Shown here in pieces: positions 8,973-16,499 of a stretch of 64,000 nt of DNA. Numbering within the stretch: the stretch's first letter is position 1; each line of letters opens with the position of its first letter. The position numbers were made by a program, and so were the translations under genes. The DNA lies in the NCBI GenBank assembly GCA_040387475.1, contig JAZKDT010000008.1:50679-114678 (forward strand), in the 5' to 3' direction. This DNA comes from UBA4416 sp040387475 (GTDB taxonomy: Bacteria; Bacteroidota; Bacteroidia; B-17B0; Aurantibacillaceae). The notes beneath the pieces were generated by a model. It was not told the origin of the DNA, did no database searches, and saw only the letters and a list, made by a program, of their open reading frames with translations.

Positions 8973-9021
8973 TCCCGTTATGGGCAAATTGAAAATTAAG
9001 ATGGGATAATCCCGTTATGGG
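8973..9021. promoter_or_regulatory. Direct-repeat operator candidate
   Basis: TCCCGTTATGGG occurs at 8973-8984 and again at 9010-9021, 37 bp apart. Between them GGGATAATCCC forms a further palindrome that overlaps the second copy. Such clustered, symmetric 12-mers upstream of one gene suggest a binding site for a regulator of the ice-binding protein; the factor is unknown. Confidence 0.4.
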
Positions 9022-9200
9022 ATCAATTTTTTAGAATTGAGTGCAAGAACGTATGTGGAGTTTTCCGGCAGTTAGAGTGTTTTTTGTAGCGTCCTTCATA
9101 AAACGTATCGGGAACTGTTTTAAACAATGCTCCCGATATAAATTTACAGGGACGGGGTAATTTTACCCGAAGTAACACAGCCATAAATTCGCTTAAAACA

Positions 9201-9229
9201 AAAAAGCAAACCGTTTTGGTTTGCTTTTA
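9201..9229 (-). terminator. Terminator of cold-shock gene
   Basis: AAAAAGCAAACC (9201-9212) pairs with GGTTTGCTTTT (9218-9228) around a 5-nt loop; on the minus strand it is followed by a T-rich run. It ends the cold-shock transcript about 20 bases after its stop. Confidence 0.75.
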
Positions 9230-9250
9230 AATATTGCAATGATATATGTA

Positions 9251-9439
9251 TTAAATTCTTGTTACATTCACTGCGCTTGGGCCTTTTTTGCCTTCTGCCA
9301 TATCAAATGTAACTTCGTCATTTTCCTGAATTTCATGCACTAATCCTGATGCGTGAACAAATACATCTTGTCCGTTCTCACCTTTAATAAAGCCGAAGCC
9401 TTTTTCATCATTAAAAAATTTTACTGTTCCTTTATTCAT
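9251..9439 (-). CDS. Cold-shock protein, CspA family
   Basis: 62 residues forming one cold-shock domain: RNP1 as KGFGFIKG (about 13-20) and RNP2 as DVFVHAS (about 25-31). These small nucleic-acid-binding proteins melt RNA structure and are often cold-induced. A consensus promoter (TATATTTG at 9624-9631 with TTG at 9651-9653, minus strand) predicts a 5' leader near 178 nt, the usual sign of leader-controlled cold-shock expression. A terminator follows at once. The ice-binding gene is next on the same strand. It is a little shorter than typical CspA (about 65-70 residues). Confidence 0.93.
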   Translation of the reverse strand: MNKGTVKFFNDEKGFGFIKGENGQDVFVHASGLVHEIQENDEVTFDMAEGKKGPSAVNVTRI

Positions 9440-9623
9440 TTTTTGTTTTTGTTTTGTGCCTGCCTTGCGGCAAGCGGTTTATTTATTTGTTTTATTTATT
9501 TAAATAGTAAGTATTGTCTCAAAAGAAACACTACTGTGTTATTCGCTAAGAAAATGTAAAAATTATCGAATTGCAATTAGATGTTACAAACCAGATTGTG
9601 ATACAATCTTCATTAGAAGCATA

Positions 9624-9653
9624 CAAATATAGTTATTTTTTTTGAATAATCAA
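9624..9653 (-). promoter_or_regulatory. Promoter of cold-shock gene
   Basis: Minus-strand TATATTTG at 9624-9631 with TTG at 9651-9653, separated by 19 bp, fits the Bacteroidota vegetative promoter. Transcription start is expected near 9617, giving a leader of about 178 nt. Confidence 0.65.
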
Positions 9654-9671
9654 CTACACGCCTATATCCTT

Positions 9672-9687
9672 ATCGATGCCCATCGAT
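9672..9687. promoter_or_regulatory. 16-bp inverted repeat before receiver gene
   Basis: ATCGATG (9672-9678) and CATCGAT (9681-9687) are perfect inverted repeats with a 2-bp spacer, about 52 bases before the receiver start codon. This could be an operator or a small hairpin. Confidence 0.3.
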
Positions 9688-9738
9688 GAAGGTTTCTCCG
9701 GCATTATCATTATATAATACTTACATTACACTAAAAAA

Positions 9739-10164
9739 ATGAACAAAGACGGACCAGTAATAGTAATTGAGGACGATGATGACGACCAGATGTTTTTGAC
9801 AGAAATATTCAATAAACTTGCCTATAAAAACGATATCGTTTTTTTTAAGGACGGAAATGATGCCCTTACCTATTTAAACAAAACGGAAATCAATCCGTTT
9901 TTGATCCTGTCAGATATCAATATGCCAAAAATTAATGGATTTGAATTGAGATCCAAAATTCACACGAATGAATTACTTCATGTAAAGTGTATTCCTTACC
10001 TTTTTTTTACAACCAATGCTAATAAGAAATCTGTTATTGATGCGTATGCCATGTCGGTGCAGGGCTTTTTTGTTAAACCCAATAGTATGGATAAACTAGA
10101 AAGCACCATAAAAACCATTATGGAATACTGGAAGCAGTGCATTGCTCCCAGCGAATACGAATAA
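9739..10164 (+). CDS. Single-domain response regulator
   Basis: 141 residues forming one receiver domain and nothing else. The acidic pocket is EDDDDD at 11-16, the phospho-acceptor is Asp59 in LILSDINMP, a Thr pair occurs in FFTTNAN and the conserved Lys in FVKPN. CheY-like stand-alone receivers pass phosphate or bind target proteins; no kinase gene is near. The acidic run DDDDD is longer than usual but typical of the Rcp1-like receiver subgroup. The gene is convergent with the receptor gene, only 15 bases apart. Confidence 0.9.
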   Translation: MNKDGPVIVIEDDDDDQMFLTEIFNKLAYKNDIVFFKDGNDALTYLNKTEINPFLILSDINMPKINGFELRSKIHTNELLHVKCIPYLFFTTNANKKSVIDAYAMSVQGFFVKPNSMDKLESTIKTIMEYWKQCIAPSEYE

Positions 10165-10179
10165 GAAAATGATCTGAGA

Positions 10180-12588
10180 TCAATTTACTTTCTTCAAACG
10201 GTCGTTTTCGTCCGCATTATTTAACGTCTTGCTGATCCTCATCTTACCAAACTTCCATACAATAAATAAACGGATTCTCCGGGTATCGTTTCTTTCCCTG
10301 TAGTAAGAGTATTGTCCGCCAACCTGGTTCGTATAGGCGTCTATGTTAGTGTAAAACGCATCAAACAGTCCCAACGATACATCCAGTTTTTTATTCAGAA
10401 ATGATTTAGCAATCGTAAAGTCTACCTGACCCTTGGCGTAATACAGTTGAACACCGTCCCTGAAATTAGAATTGTAATAACTCTGGATCTGAAATTTAAA
10501 GTCCTTAGGCAACAGGAATTCCAACATTACATTTCCGTTATAATAATAGGTCTCCGCGTTAACTCTTAGTTCGTTGATGAGCGTTGAACTCTGTCGATAG
10601 CCGGTTGCAACATATAACTGAAAATTGAACCACTTGATTTGTTTAGTGATAAAAACACTCAAAGACGCGTCATTTCTATTGGCATAATTAAATATCGTAT
10701 CAATGGTAGCTTTGGTAGCAGGATCACCATAGGCGTAGTAGTAAATATTATCTTTAGTAGCCTGGTAGTTGACGCTCATGTTAATCACATCGTTACGATT
10801 ATAATCGATATTAACGGCATGGCTAAACTCAGGTTTTAAATTAGGATTTCCGGCACCATTGCTGAACTGATCATTAAATATGCGGGTAGGATTTAACTGA
10901 TCGTAACCTGGCCTGCCAATGCGATAACTGTAACTACCCTGTAAGCTGTTCTTATCATTCAATTTCAGATTGGCAGAAGCACTTGGGAAAAAATTAAGGT
11001 ATGCGCGGTGAAGTGTAAATGGTTTAGGTTTATTGGAAGCGTTGATCAATGTATGTTCGGCTCTCACTCCTGCGGTTAACTCAAGTGCTTTAAAGCTTTT
11101 AGAAAGTGTTATGTATCCGGCAAGTATACGTTCATAATAACGATAGCTGTTAGAAAATGTCGTATCCTCATACAGTTCATGGGTTAAGGGATTTGTTAGT
11201 TGCACTTTAGATTGACTGGCATTATCCACAAAGCTCGACTTAAAGCCGCTTTCGAGGTTCAGCGATTTTTTAAAAGACCGTGTCAGATCCAGTTTTTGGG
11301 TGTAGATATTAAAGTCATTATGAAGTTTGGTGCCAAATTGATTCATCGGCATTACTTCTGTATCGTTGTTATTGTAAAATTGATTTGTGGTAAACCGCGC
11401 GTAGTGTTCGTCATACTTCGTATAATCGGCTGAGAACTGAAGCTTGGTTAATGAATCAAATGTATGTTGGGCGTTTATATTTACAGAAGGGTTTGAAATA
11501 TCCTGCCTTGTATCGGTTTTATAATCGATGTAATCGTAATTATAAATGTTACCGTCCCTCACCACTAACCTCGAATTTTCGTTATTAGTGATGGTGGGTA
11601 TGTTGCCATTAACGTTTACGCCGATAATTGTTTTTTTAGTCAGTTCATATTCGATACCGGCATTGCCGTAAAAAATATTACGGTAAGGCATTTGATTTCC
11701 CTGTGACAGTATCTCAAATGTTCCGGCTGAATCCGTGATCTTTCTTTGGAAATAGTTATTTGTCTCAAAGTTTAGGTACGTGTAATTGATATTGGTAAAC
11801 ACCGTCAGTTTATTGGACTTATAATTCAACGAAGCAGAGGTTCCTGAACGCCAGTTATCGCCGCGGCTAATTCCCTGCGAAATACTGCCGCTGTAACCCT
11901 TTACTTTAGCTTTTTTAAGTACCAGGTTTATTAAGCCACCTGTGCCGGCTGCGTCGTATTTTGCCGGCGGGTTTTTTATCAGTTCAATAGTCGATACCGA
12001 TTCGGCCGGCATACCCATCAGCATGGTGATCATTTGGCCGGCTGGTATTTGTTGCTGCCTTCCGTCAATTAAAAACCGAACCCCTCCCCGGCCGTTGACC
12101 GAAATATTATTTTGTGCATCGATGGTAACACCTGGCAAACGTTTCAATAGCTCAAATACAGTATTGCCGCCCGAAATAATATTGTTCTCCACGTTCATCA
12201 CTACCATACCGCTTTTAAATTCAATAACGGGTTTAACAACAGCTACCGAAACTTCCTTGAGATTGATGCCGTCTGCTTTCATTATATGTGGCGGCAAGGT
12301 GATCTGCGATAAGGAGTCAACCGTAACAGGGTTTGACCATGATGTTTTGTAACTCACGTTACTAAACTTTATGAGGTAGGTTCCGGCCGTCAATTTTTGA
12401 AACGTAAATTGTCCATTTTCGTCAGTTACATTTCCTTTTACCTGGCTACTATCGGGGGCATTTACCAGCACCATAGCGCAGTAAGGCACGGGCAGGTTGG
12501 TTGAATCGGTTACCAAACCAGTAATGAAATTTTGAGCGTATCCGTTGGCTACCTCAATAAACAGGATAATAAGTAATAATTTTTTCAC
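10180..12588 (-). CDS. TonB-dependent-type outer-membrane beta-barrel protein
   Basis: 802 residues. Signal peptide ends near residue 19 (NGYAQ). Residues about 20-105 form a carboxypeptidase-regulatory-like beta-sandwich (FITGLVTDSTNLPVPYCAMV). A plug-like domain (about 125-230) carries VFELLKRLPGVTID and the following YDAAGTGGLINLVLKK. The remainder is a long beta-barrel of alternating residues. This is the architecture of the Bacteroidota outer-membrane-beta-barrel family (PF14905-like), related to TonB-dependent receptors. No SusD partner is adjacent, so the ligand is not indicated. Confidence 0.87.
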   Translation of the reverse strand: MKKLLLIILFIEVANGYAQNFITGLVTDSTNLPVPYCAMVLVNAPDSSQVKGNVTDENGQFTFQKLTAGTYLIKFSNVSYKTSWSNPVTVDSLSQITLPPHIMKADGINLKEVSVAVVKPVIEFKSGMVVMNVENNIISGGNTVFELLKRLPGVTIDAQNNISVNGRGGVRFLIDGRQQQIPAGQMITMLMGMPAESVSTIELIKNPPAKYDAAGTGGLINLVLKKAKVKGYSGSISQGISRGDNWRSGTSASLNYKSNKLTVFTNINYTYLNFETNNYFQRKITDSAGTFEILSQGNQMPYRNIFYGNAGIEYELTKKTIIGVNVNGNIPTITNNENSRLVVRDGNIYNYDYIDYKTDTRQDISNPSVNINAQHTFDSLTKLQFSADYTKYDEHYARFTTNQFYNNNDTEVMPMNQFGTKLHNDFNIYTQKLDLTRSFKKSLNLESGFKSSFVDNASQSKVQLTNPLTHELYEDTTFSNSYRYYERILAGYITLSKSFKALELTAGVRAEHTLINASNKPKPFTLHRAYLNFFPSASANLKLNDKNSLQGSYSYRIGRPGYDQLNPTRIFNDQFSNGAGNPNLKPEFSHAVNIDYNRNDVINMSVNYQATKDNIYYYAYGDPATKATIDTIFNYANRNDASLSVFITKQIKWFNFQLYVATGYRQSSTLINELRVNAETYYYNGNVMLEFLLPKDFKFQIQSYYNSNFRDGVQLYYAKGQVDFTIAKSFLNKKLDVSLGLFDAFYTNIDAYTNQVGGQYSYYRERNDTRRIRLFIVWKFGKMRISKTLNNADENDRLKKVN

Positions 12589-12904
12589 AAATAATTTTAT
12601 TTAATTCGGCCGTGTAACGGTTGACTTCACAAAAAGATACATCAAATTAGTTTTTATGCAGATTAAATATAGCACTTACTTTTTTGTGATGCTAACCGGT
12701 GTATTATTTATACAGAGAACAATAGACAAAGAACCAGAATCGTTAAAGGGTTCAAAATAAAATATTAATTTTTCTTTTCAACAGAAAAATGTCCATTTCT
12801 AAGCTCAATAATTGAAATATTACATAAACGAAGGATGTTTATTCTAAAACCATTGATTTTACATTCGCCTGGGCGATTTAATTGATGTTACAGGATAAAC
12901 GCTG

Positions 12905-13033
12905 AAGAGAGTCAATCAGGGCGATAGATCATTCACATCAATTAAAAATACCCTACAGCATATTGAAGATGCGCGTAATCATTTCCAGGCAGCTCAGGCT
13001 TTTGGTAAAGCTTCGCAAATCACTATTTTATAA
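12905..13033 (+). pseudogene. Possible decayed gene fragment
   Basis: The frame after an in-frame stop reads about 40 residues (TSIKNTLQHIEDARNHF, AAQAFGKASQITIL) ending in TAA at 13031-13033. It has the look of an oxidoreductase C-terminus (EDA..HF...FGK...I), but no start codon or upstream domain remains. It may equally be chance. Confidence 0.2.
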
Positions 13034-13061
13034 ATATTAAAAAAATAGTTAAAATATTTGC

Positions 13062-13105
13062 GTAACTTTAAAGTTACATATATATTTACGTAACTTTAAA
13101 GTTAC
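13062..13105 (+). promoter_or_regulatory. Twin operators of the ArsR operon
   Basis: GTAACTTTAAAGTTAC, a perfect 16-bp palindrome, occurs at 13062-13077 and 13090-13105. The centres are 28 bp apart, close to three helical turns with some offset. Flanks are also similar. The second copy ends 5 bases before the first start codon, and TATATTTA between the copies could be the promoter -7 box. The layout fits repression by the ArsR-type protein encoded in the operon. Confidence 0.8.
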
Positions 13106-13110
13106 CTATT

Positions 13111-13542
13111 ATGCAGAAAGACATAAAGCACACCTGGCTTTTAAATTCTCCGCCAGAAAAAGTCTGGGAACATCTTACTGATGCAGAACTCCTTTCAGAA
13201 TGGCTAATGAAAAACGATTTCAAGCCCATTATCGGCCATAAATTTCAGTTTTATGCAAAACCGGTTGTAAATATGGGATTTGACGGTAATGTATATTGTC
13301 AGGTCCTCGAGATCATCCCTTTAAAAAAACTGTCGTACTCTTGGAAAGGTGGTCCCGGTAAAGGGAAGATAACATTAGATTCGGTTGTTACTTGGACACT
13401 TATTGAAAAAGACAATGCAACCGAACTTACGATTGAACATACCGGCTTTAAAGGTTTGAAAAACTTTGTAGGTTATTTCTTTATGAATTCAGGTTGGAAA
13501 TCTATTATAAAAAAACGCTTAGGCGATTTATTAAATTCATAA
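13111..13542 (+). CDS. SRPBCC (AHSA1-like) domain protein
   Basis: 143 residues, one START/SRPBCC fold of the AHSA1 type. It opens with KHTWLLNSPPEKVWEHLTDAE and continues to LSEWLMKNDFKPIIGHKFQF, with the C-terminal helix signature ELTIEHTGFKGL. These proteins bind hydrophobic ligands; the substrate is unknown. It is the first gene of a four-gene operon and overlaps nothing, ending 2 bases before the ArsR start. The last gene of the operon is a related SRPBCC protein. Confidence 0.88.
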   Translation: MQKDIKHTWLLNSPPEKVWEHLTDAELLSEWLMKNDFKPIIGHKFQFYAKPVVNMGFDGNVYCQVLEIIPLKKLSYSWKGGPGKGKITLDSVVTWTLIEKDNATELTIEHTGFKGLKNFVGYFFMNSGWKSIIKKRLGDLLNS

Positions 13543-13544
13543 AA

Positions 13545-13874
13545 ATGAAAACACAAACATTAGATCATTTCCAAGTAATTGCCGACCCTAACAGAAGGCA
13601 TATTTTACAACTGCTGTCAAAAGATAGTTTGACTATAAACTCCCTGGCAGAAAACTTCGATATGAGCCGGCCGGCTGTTTCAAAACACATAAAAGCATTG
13701 GACGATGCAGGCTTTATTTCGATCGAAAATATTGGAAGGGAAAGATATTGTATCCTTAAACAGACAGGATTCGTTGAGATCCAGGAATGGATAAATTACT
13801 TTGATAAATTCTGGGAAAGCAAATTGAAAAAATTAGAATTAGTATTAAACAAAAAATCAAATAAAAAAAAATGA
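13545..13874 (+). CDS. ArsR-family transcriptional repressor
   Basis: 109 residues from ATG at 13545; a frame starting at 13494 would overlap the preceding gene by 16 codons and is rejected. The winged helix-turn-helix covers residues 8-90: DPNRRHILQLL, LTINSLAENFDMSRPAVSKHIKAL (recognition helix in SRPAVSKHI) and a wing at IENIGRERYC. No cysteine metal site such as CVC is present, so it belongs to the metal-independent group that sits with SRPBCC proteins. It probably binds the two GTAACTTTAAAGTTAC palindromes at 13062-13105 and represses its own operon. It ends with an ATGA overlap into the next gene. Confidence 0.92.
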   Translation: MKTQTLDHFQVIADPNRRHILQLLSKDSLTINSLAENFDMSRPAVSKHIKALDDAGFISIENIGRERYCILKQTGFVEIQEWINYFDKFWESKLKKLELVLNKKSNKKK

Positions 13875-14221
13875 AAACAATCGAAATCGTTTCGGTTCCG
13901 GTAACCGATCAGCAAAAATCAAAAGAGTTTTATTTAAACATGGGATTAACCTTGGTGAGAGAATCTACCTTCGGAAAGCAAACATGGATTCAGTTTAGTT
14001 TTCCTGGTGGTGCTACAGAAATAACTCTTGTAAACTGGTTTGAAAAGATGCCCGCAGGTAGCCTTCAGGGCATCACTATTGCTACCGAAAACATTCAGGA
14101 AGATATCGACCGGTTAAATAAGAAAGGTATTAAAACAGGAAAAATAGATGAAACTCCCTGGGGAAAATTTGCTTCTATAACAGATCCTGATGGTAATTCA
14201 TGGAGTCTTCACCAAAAATAA
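13871..14221 (+). CDS. VOC-family (glyoxalase-like) protein
   Basis: 116 residues with the paired beta-alpha-beta-beta-beta vicinal-oxygen-chelate pattern: IEIVSVPVTDQQKSKEFYLN at the start and FASITDPDGNSWSLHQK at the end. The family includes glyoxalase, bleomycin-resistance and dioxygenase proteins; no typical His metal ligand at the first position is clear, so the activity is open. It overlaps the ArsR gene by 4 bases (ATGA) and precedes another SRPBCC gene by 3 bases, so they are translationally coupled. Confidence 0.87.
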   Translation: MKTIEIVSVPVTDQQKSKEFYLNMGLTLVRESTFGKQTWIQFSFPGGATEITLVNWFEKMPAGSLQGITIATENIQEDIDRLNKKGIKTGKIDETPWGKFASITDPDGNSWSLHQK

Positions 14222-14224
14222 TTT

Positions 14225-14737
14225 ATGCAACGTACGATTAAACTTAAACAATGCTTTCCATATCCGACTTCGCAGTTATGGAAAGCTATTACTGATTCAA
14301 AATTGATCGGTAAATGGTTTATGGAGAATGATTTTAAACCGGTGAGTGGCCAGGAATTTACATTTAGAATTGCTCCTCAGAAACGTTGGGACGGCATCAC
14401 TTATTGTAAGGTAACCGAATTGGATCCGATGCATAAAATTGCATATACATATCGCGGTAGTGCCAGCGGAGAAAAAACACTTGCATGTGCGGGTATTCAT
14501 TCAGATAAAGCAGATACAATTGGCAAAGGAATATTTACAGAACTTGATACCGTTCTGAAATTTACAATAGAATCAACATGTGGCGGATCTTGTTTAACGA
14601 TGGAACATTCCGGATATAAAGGATTGAAATTAGTAATTGTAAGCTTTATAATGGGTATGGGATGGAAAAAGCAAATTCGTAAAAGATTGCCTTTGGTCTT
14701 AGATCAAATGTCAAAAGAAGAATTTAATAATTCATAA
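14225..14737 (+). CDS. SRPBCC (AHSA1-like) domain protein
   Basis: 170 residues. The N-terminal half parallels the first operon protein (PTSQLWKAITDSKLIGKWFMENDFKP versus the matching stretch there), so the two are paralogues within one operon. An insert around residues 80-120 contains several glycines and cysteines (CGGSCLTMEHSGYKG). The C-terminal helix has GMGWKKQIRKRL. A ligand is not predictable. A strong terminator follows at 14760-14783, closing the operon. Confidence 0.86.
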   Translation: MQRTIKLKQCFPYPTSQLWKAITDSKLIGKWFMENDFKPVSGQEFTFRIAPQKRWDGITYCKVTELDPMHKIAYTYRGSASGEKTLACAGIHSDKADTIGKGIFTELDTVLKFTIESTCGGSCLTMEHSGYKGLKLVIVSFIMGMGWKKQIRKRLPLVLDQMSKEEFNNS

Positions 14738-14759
14738 TTGATTTTAATTAAATAAAAAT

Positions 14760-14783
14760 GGGCGCCAATCGGTGCCCTTTTTT
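14760..14783 (+). terminator. Terminator of the ArsR operon
   Basis: GGGCGCC (14760-14766) pairs with GGTGCCC (14771-14777), with one G-U pair and a 4-nt loop, followed by TTTTTT. Confidence 0.85.
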
Positions 14784-15087
14784 ATTTAGGTTAAGTTTTA
14801 TACTTACCTCGCTGCCTTGCAGTAGCTTTGCAAATAAGGCCAACTCATTCATATCGCGAATAAAAATCATTTGACAAAAACAAAAGTAGAACAGGCATTC
14901 CGGATAATAATTACCTGCGATGCGTTTGCACCGCATCAATATTATTTACACTATTTAGTATATAAAAGTAAGGGCAAAAACATGGATAATCCATAGATAA
15001 AGTATGAGGTAAAGCAAAGAAAAGTAAAGCGGGTTTTTAGAGTGAAAAGTTATCAACAACAGCCGTGTTTTACAATTGTTTTACCAC

Positions 15088-15117
15088 AAAAACAAAACCC
15101 GCGACTGGCGCGGGTTT
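15088..15117 (-). terminator. Terminator of tRNA-Glu
   Basis: AAACCCGCG (15095-15103) pairs perfectly with CGCGGGTTT (15109-15117); on the minus strand a run of TTTTG and TTTTTG follows. It lies 14 bases after the tRNA 3' end. Confidence 0.8.
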
Positions 15118-15130
15118 CATGCTACCTAAG

Positions 15131-15202
15131 TAGCCCGTACGGGAATCGAACCCGTGTTTCGTCCGTGAAAGGGACGCGTCCTAACCCCTAGACGAACGGG
15201 CC
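15131..15202 (-). tRNA. tRNA-Glu (anticodon UUC)
   Basis: Minus-strand cloverleaf. The acceptor GGCCCGT pairs with ACGGGCT (G-U at the first pair), the anticodon arm GTCC-CTTTCAC-GGAC gives anticodon TTC, and the T arm is ACGGG-TTCGATT-CCCGT. The D arm has GTCTAGGGGTTAGGAC. The 3' CCA is not encoded (the discriminator A is followed by CTT). A terminator follows. No other tRNA gene is beside it. Confidence 0.95.
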
Positions 15203-15296
15203 ATTGTTTCATTTCCTTTGCTAAAAGCGCCGGCCACTGAATTAATGGAGTGCAAATTTACTATAATTTTCTTATTTCCAAAAAAAAATGTGAAAA

Positions 15297-16379
15297 TTAT
15301 GAAAATCTTTTTGCCCTGTATTTCTCAATAGCGTTCACCGCGGTGATTTGTAGTATAAAAGCAAGTATTAAGGAGGTTAAAACCACTGTATAACCATAAT
15401 ATATGATGTACGAAGGATGCGAAAAAAACCAGCCCCTGAACAGGCTTACAACCAAATGGTGGCAGATATATAACGAAAATGATAACTCGCCAATATAGCG
15501 GTCGATCCGGCTATTTTTAAAAGCCTGGAACAAATAAGGCAATGAACATAGTACCACGATATAAAACAGGCTGTTTCTCCAGTTCTCCTCCACCGGTAAT
15601 TCATCTATAAAAAACACGCCTAAAATACAGATGATCAGTAAGGCCTTTCCTAAACGTGGCGGTATTGATGTATGTTCAATTTGCTTGTAATACCTGTATG
15701 CTAAACTTCCTCCGAGAAAAAAAGCAAGCTCAAAAGGGAAGAAGCGATAGGTCCAGGGATCGAAACATAAATAATGTACATGATCAAAATAAATTTTTGC
15801 TCCTATGCCAATAGCAACCAAAGCTACCTGCCATTTAAAGGGCTTGGTCACTAAAAAAGGTGCTATCAGATAAAACATACATTCAATGCTGATAGACCAG
15901 GCCTGGGGCACTAATAAATACTGGTAGCCTGTGTGTTTGTATGATAATACATTATAAGTAAACAGAGGTTTGCATAACTCGTCGAGCCTCAAAAAATATA
16001 ACAGGTCCTGCCCCATTACCAGGATATTTTCAACAACAAAATAAATAATTGTCGTAGCCGACAGGCAATTATAGTTACTGATATAACGCGATAAATAAAA
16101 GGCTTTATCAAAGGCCAGATAACCCACAACAGACATTAACAACGCGCAAGCGAGTATAATCCAATAAACAGGAAAAATACGATAGAAACGACTCAGTATG
16201 AATTTTTTATAGCTGCCAGTTCCAATGTATTTTTCATTTAAGATCAGCGCCATGTAAAAACCTGAGATCATATAAAAAGATTCAACAGCAACTTGTCCGC
16301 CACACATATGCAAGCCGAAAATTTTAAACGAATGGTAAACCACCACTGCTAAAGCTAATATCGTTCTTAAAATTCCCAT
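15297..16379 (-). CDS. Membrane acyltransferase, OafA/YrhL-type (acyltransferase 3)
   Basis: 360 residues, about ten hydrophobic segments. The N-terminal stretch VVVYHSFKIFG contains the family's catalytic His in transmembrane helix 1, followed by GGQVAVESFYMISGFYMALI. A basic loop around residue 65 (LSRFYRIFPVYW) is also typical. Such proteins O-acylate cell-surface sugars, antibiotics or lipids; the acceptor is unknown. It lies alone on the minus strand between a tRNA and a secreted coiled-coil protein, with a terminator of the latter just upstream. Confidence 0.88.
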   Translation of the reverse strand: MGILRTILALAVVVYHSFKIFGLHMCGGQVAVESFYMISGFYMALILNEKYIGTGSYKKFILSRFYRIFPVYWIILACALLMSVVGYLAFDKAFYLSRYISNYNCLSATTIIYFVVENILVMGQDLLYFLRLDELCKPLFTYNVLSYKHTGYQYLLVPQAWSISIECMFYLIAPFLVTKPFKWQVALVAIGIGAKIYFDHVHYLCFDPWTYRFFPFELAFFLGGSLAYRYYKQIEHTSIPPRLGKALLIICILGVFFIDELPVEENWRNSLFYIVVLCSLPYLFQAFKNSRIDRYIGELSFSLYICHHLVVSLFRGWFFSHPSYIIYYGYTVVLTSLILAFILQITAVNAIEKYRAKRFS

Positions 16380-16392
16380 TGCTTTTTAGTCT

Positions 16393-16415
16393 TCCCGACT
16401 TCGCTCGACGTGACA
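16393..16415. repeat. Dispersed GACTTCGCTCGA repeat, diverged copy
   Basis: TCCCGACTTCGCTCGACGTG plus ACA, a variant of the element found at 20593, 26616 and 63010. It contains the inverted core TCGA-TCGA around CTTCGC and lies upstream of the acyltransferase gene. Confidence 0.6.
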
Positions 16416-16448
16416 TGTTAGTTGGGACGAAGTAGAGAACAAATATAA

Positions 16449-16478
16449 AAAGACCGACAACACATGCTACCGGTCTTT
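16449..16478 (-). terminator. Terminator of the 16500-17168 gene
   Basis: AAAGACCG (16449-16456) and CGGTCTTT (16471-16478) pair around a 14-nt loop, with an A/T-rich run on the minus-strand 3' side. It lies 20 bases after the stop of the secreted coiled-coil protein. Confidence 0.65.
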
Positions 16479-16499
16479 ATTTGTTTGAAGTAGTATAGA

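Larger units (their letters stand above)
8798..9250. other. Regulatory region upstream of ice-binding protein gene
   Basis: 453 bases without a gene. From the ice-binding start outward it holds a G8 tract (8802-8809), two copies of TCCCGTTATGGG (8973-8984, 9010-9021), an inverted repeat at 9109-9139 and the cold-shock gene terminator at 9201-9229. No consensus TAnnTTTG box for the ice-binding gene was found by eye. Confidence 0.6.
9440..9738. other. Divergent intergenic region with the cold-shock leader
   Basis: About 178 bases next to the cold-shock gene are its predicted 5' untranslated leader, AT-rich, with a small stem GATTGT/ACAATC near the 5' end and a Shine-Dalgarno-poor, A-rich start region. 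The rest holds the cold-shock promoter and a 16-bp inverted repeat before the receiver gene. Confidence 0.6.
12589..13110. other. Intergenic region before the ArsR operon
   Basis: 522 bases. The first half is AT-rich with no signal I recognise. A frame at about 12905-13033 reads as a plausible protein C-terminus without a start. The end holds the twin 16-bp palindromes at 13062-13105. Confidence 0.55.
14738..15130. other. Intergenic region between ArsR operon and tRNA
   Basis: It holds the operon terminator (14760-14783) and the tRNA terminator (15088-15117). The 300 bases between have no gene I can support; a 63-codon minus frame at 14748-14939 runs through the terminator hairpin and is not credible. 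Confidence 0.6.

Noticed and set aside
14748..14939. 63-codon minus frame
   Set aside because: It runs through the operon terminator hairpin and shows no coding-like composition.
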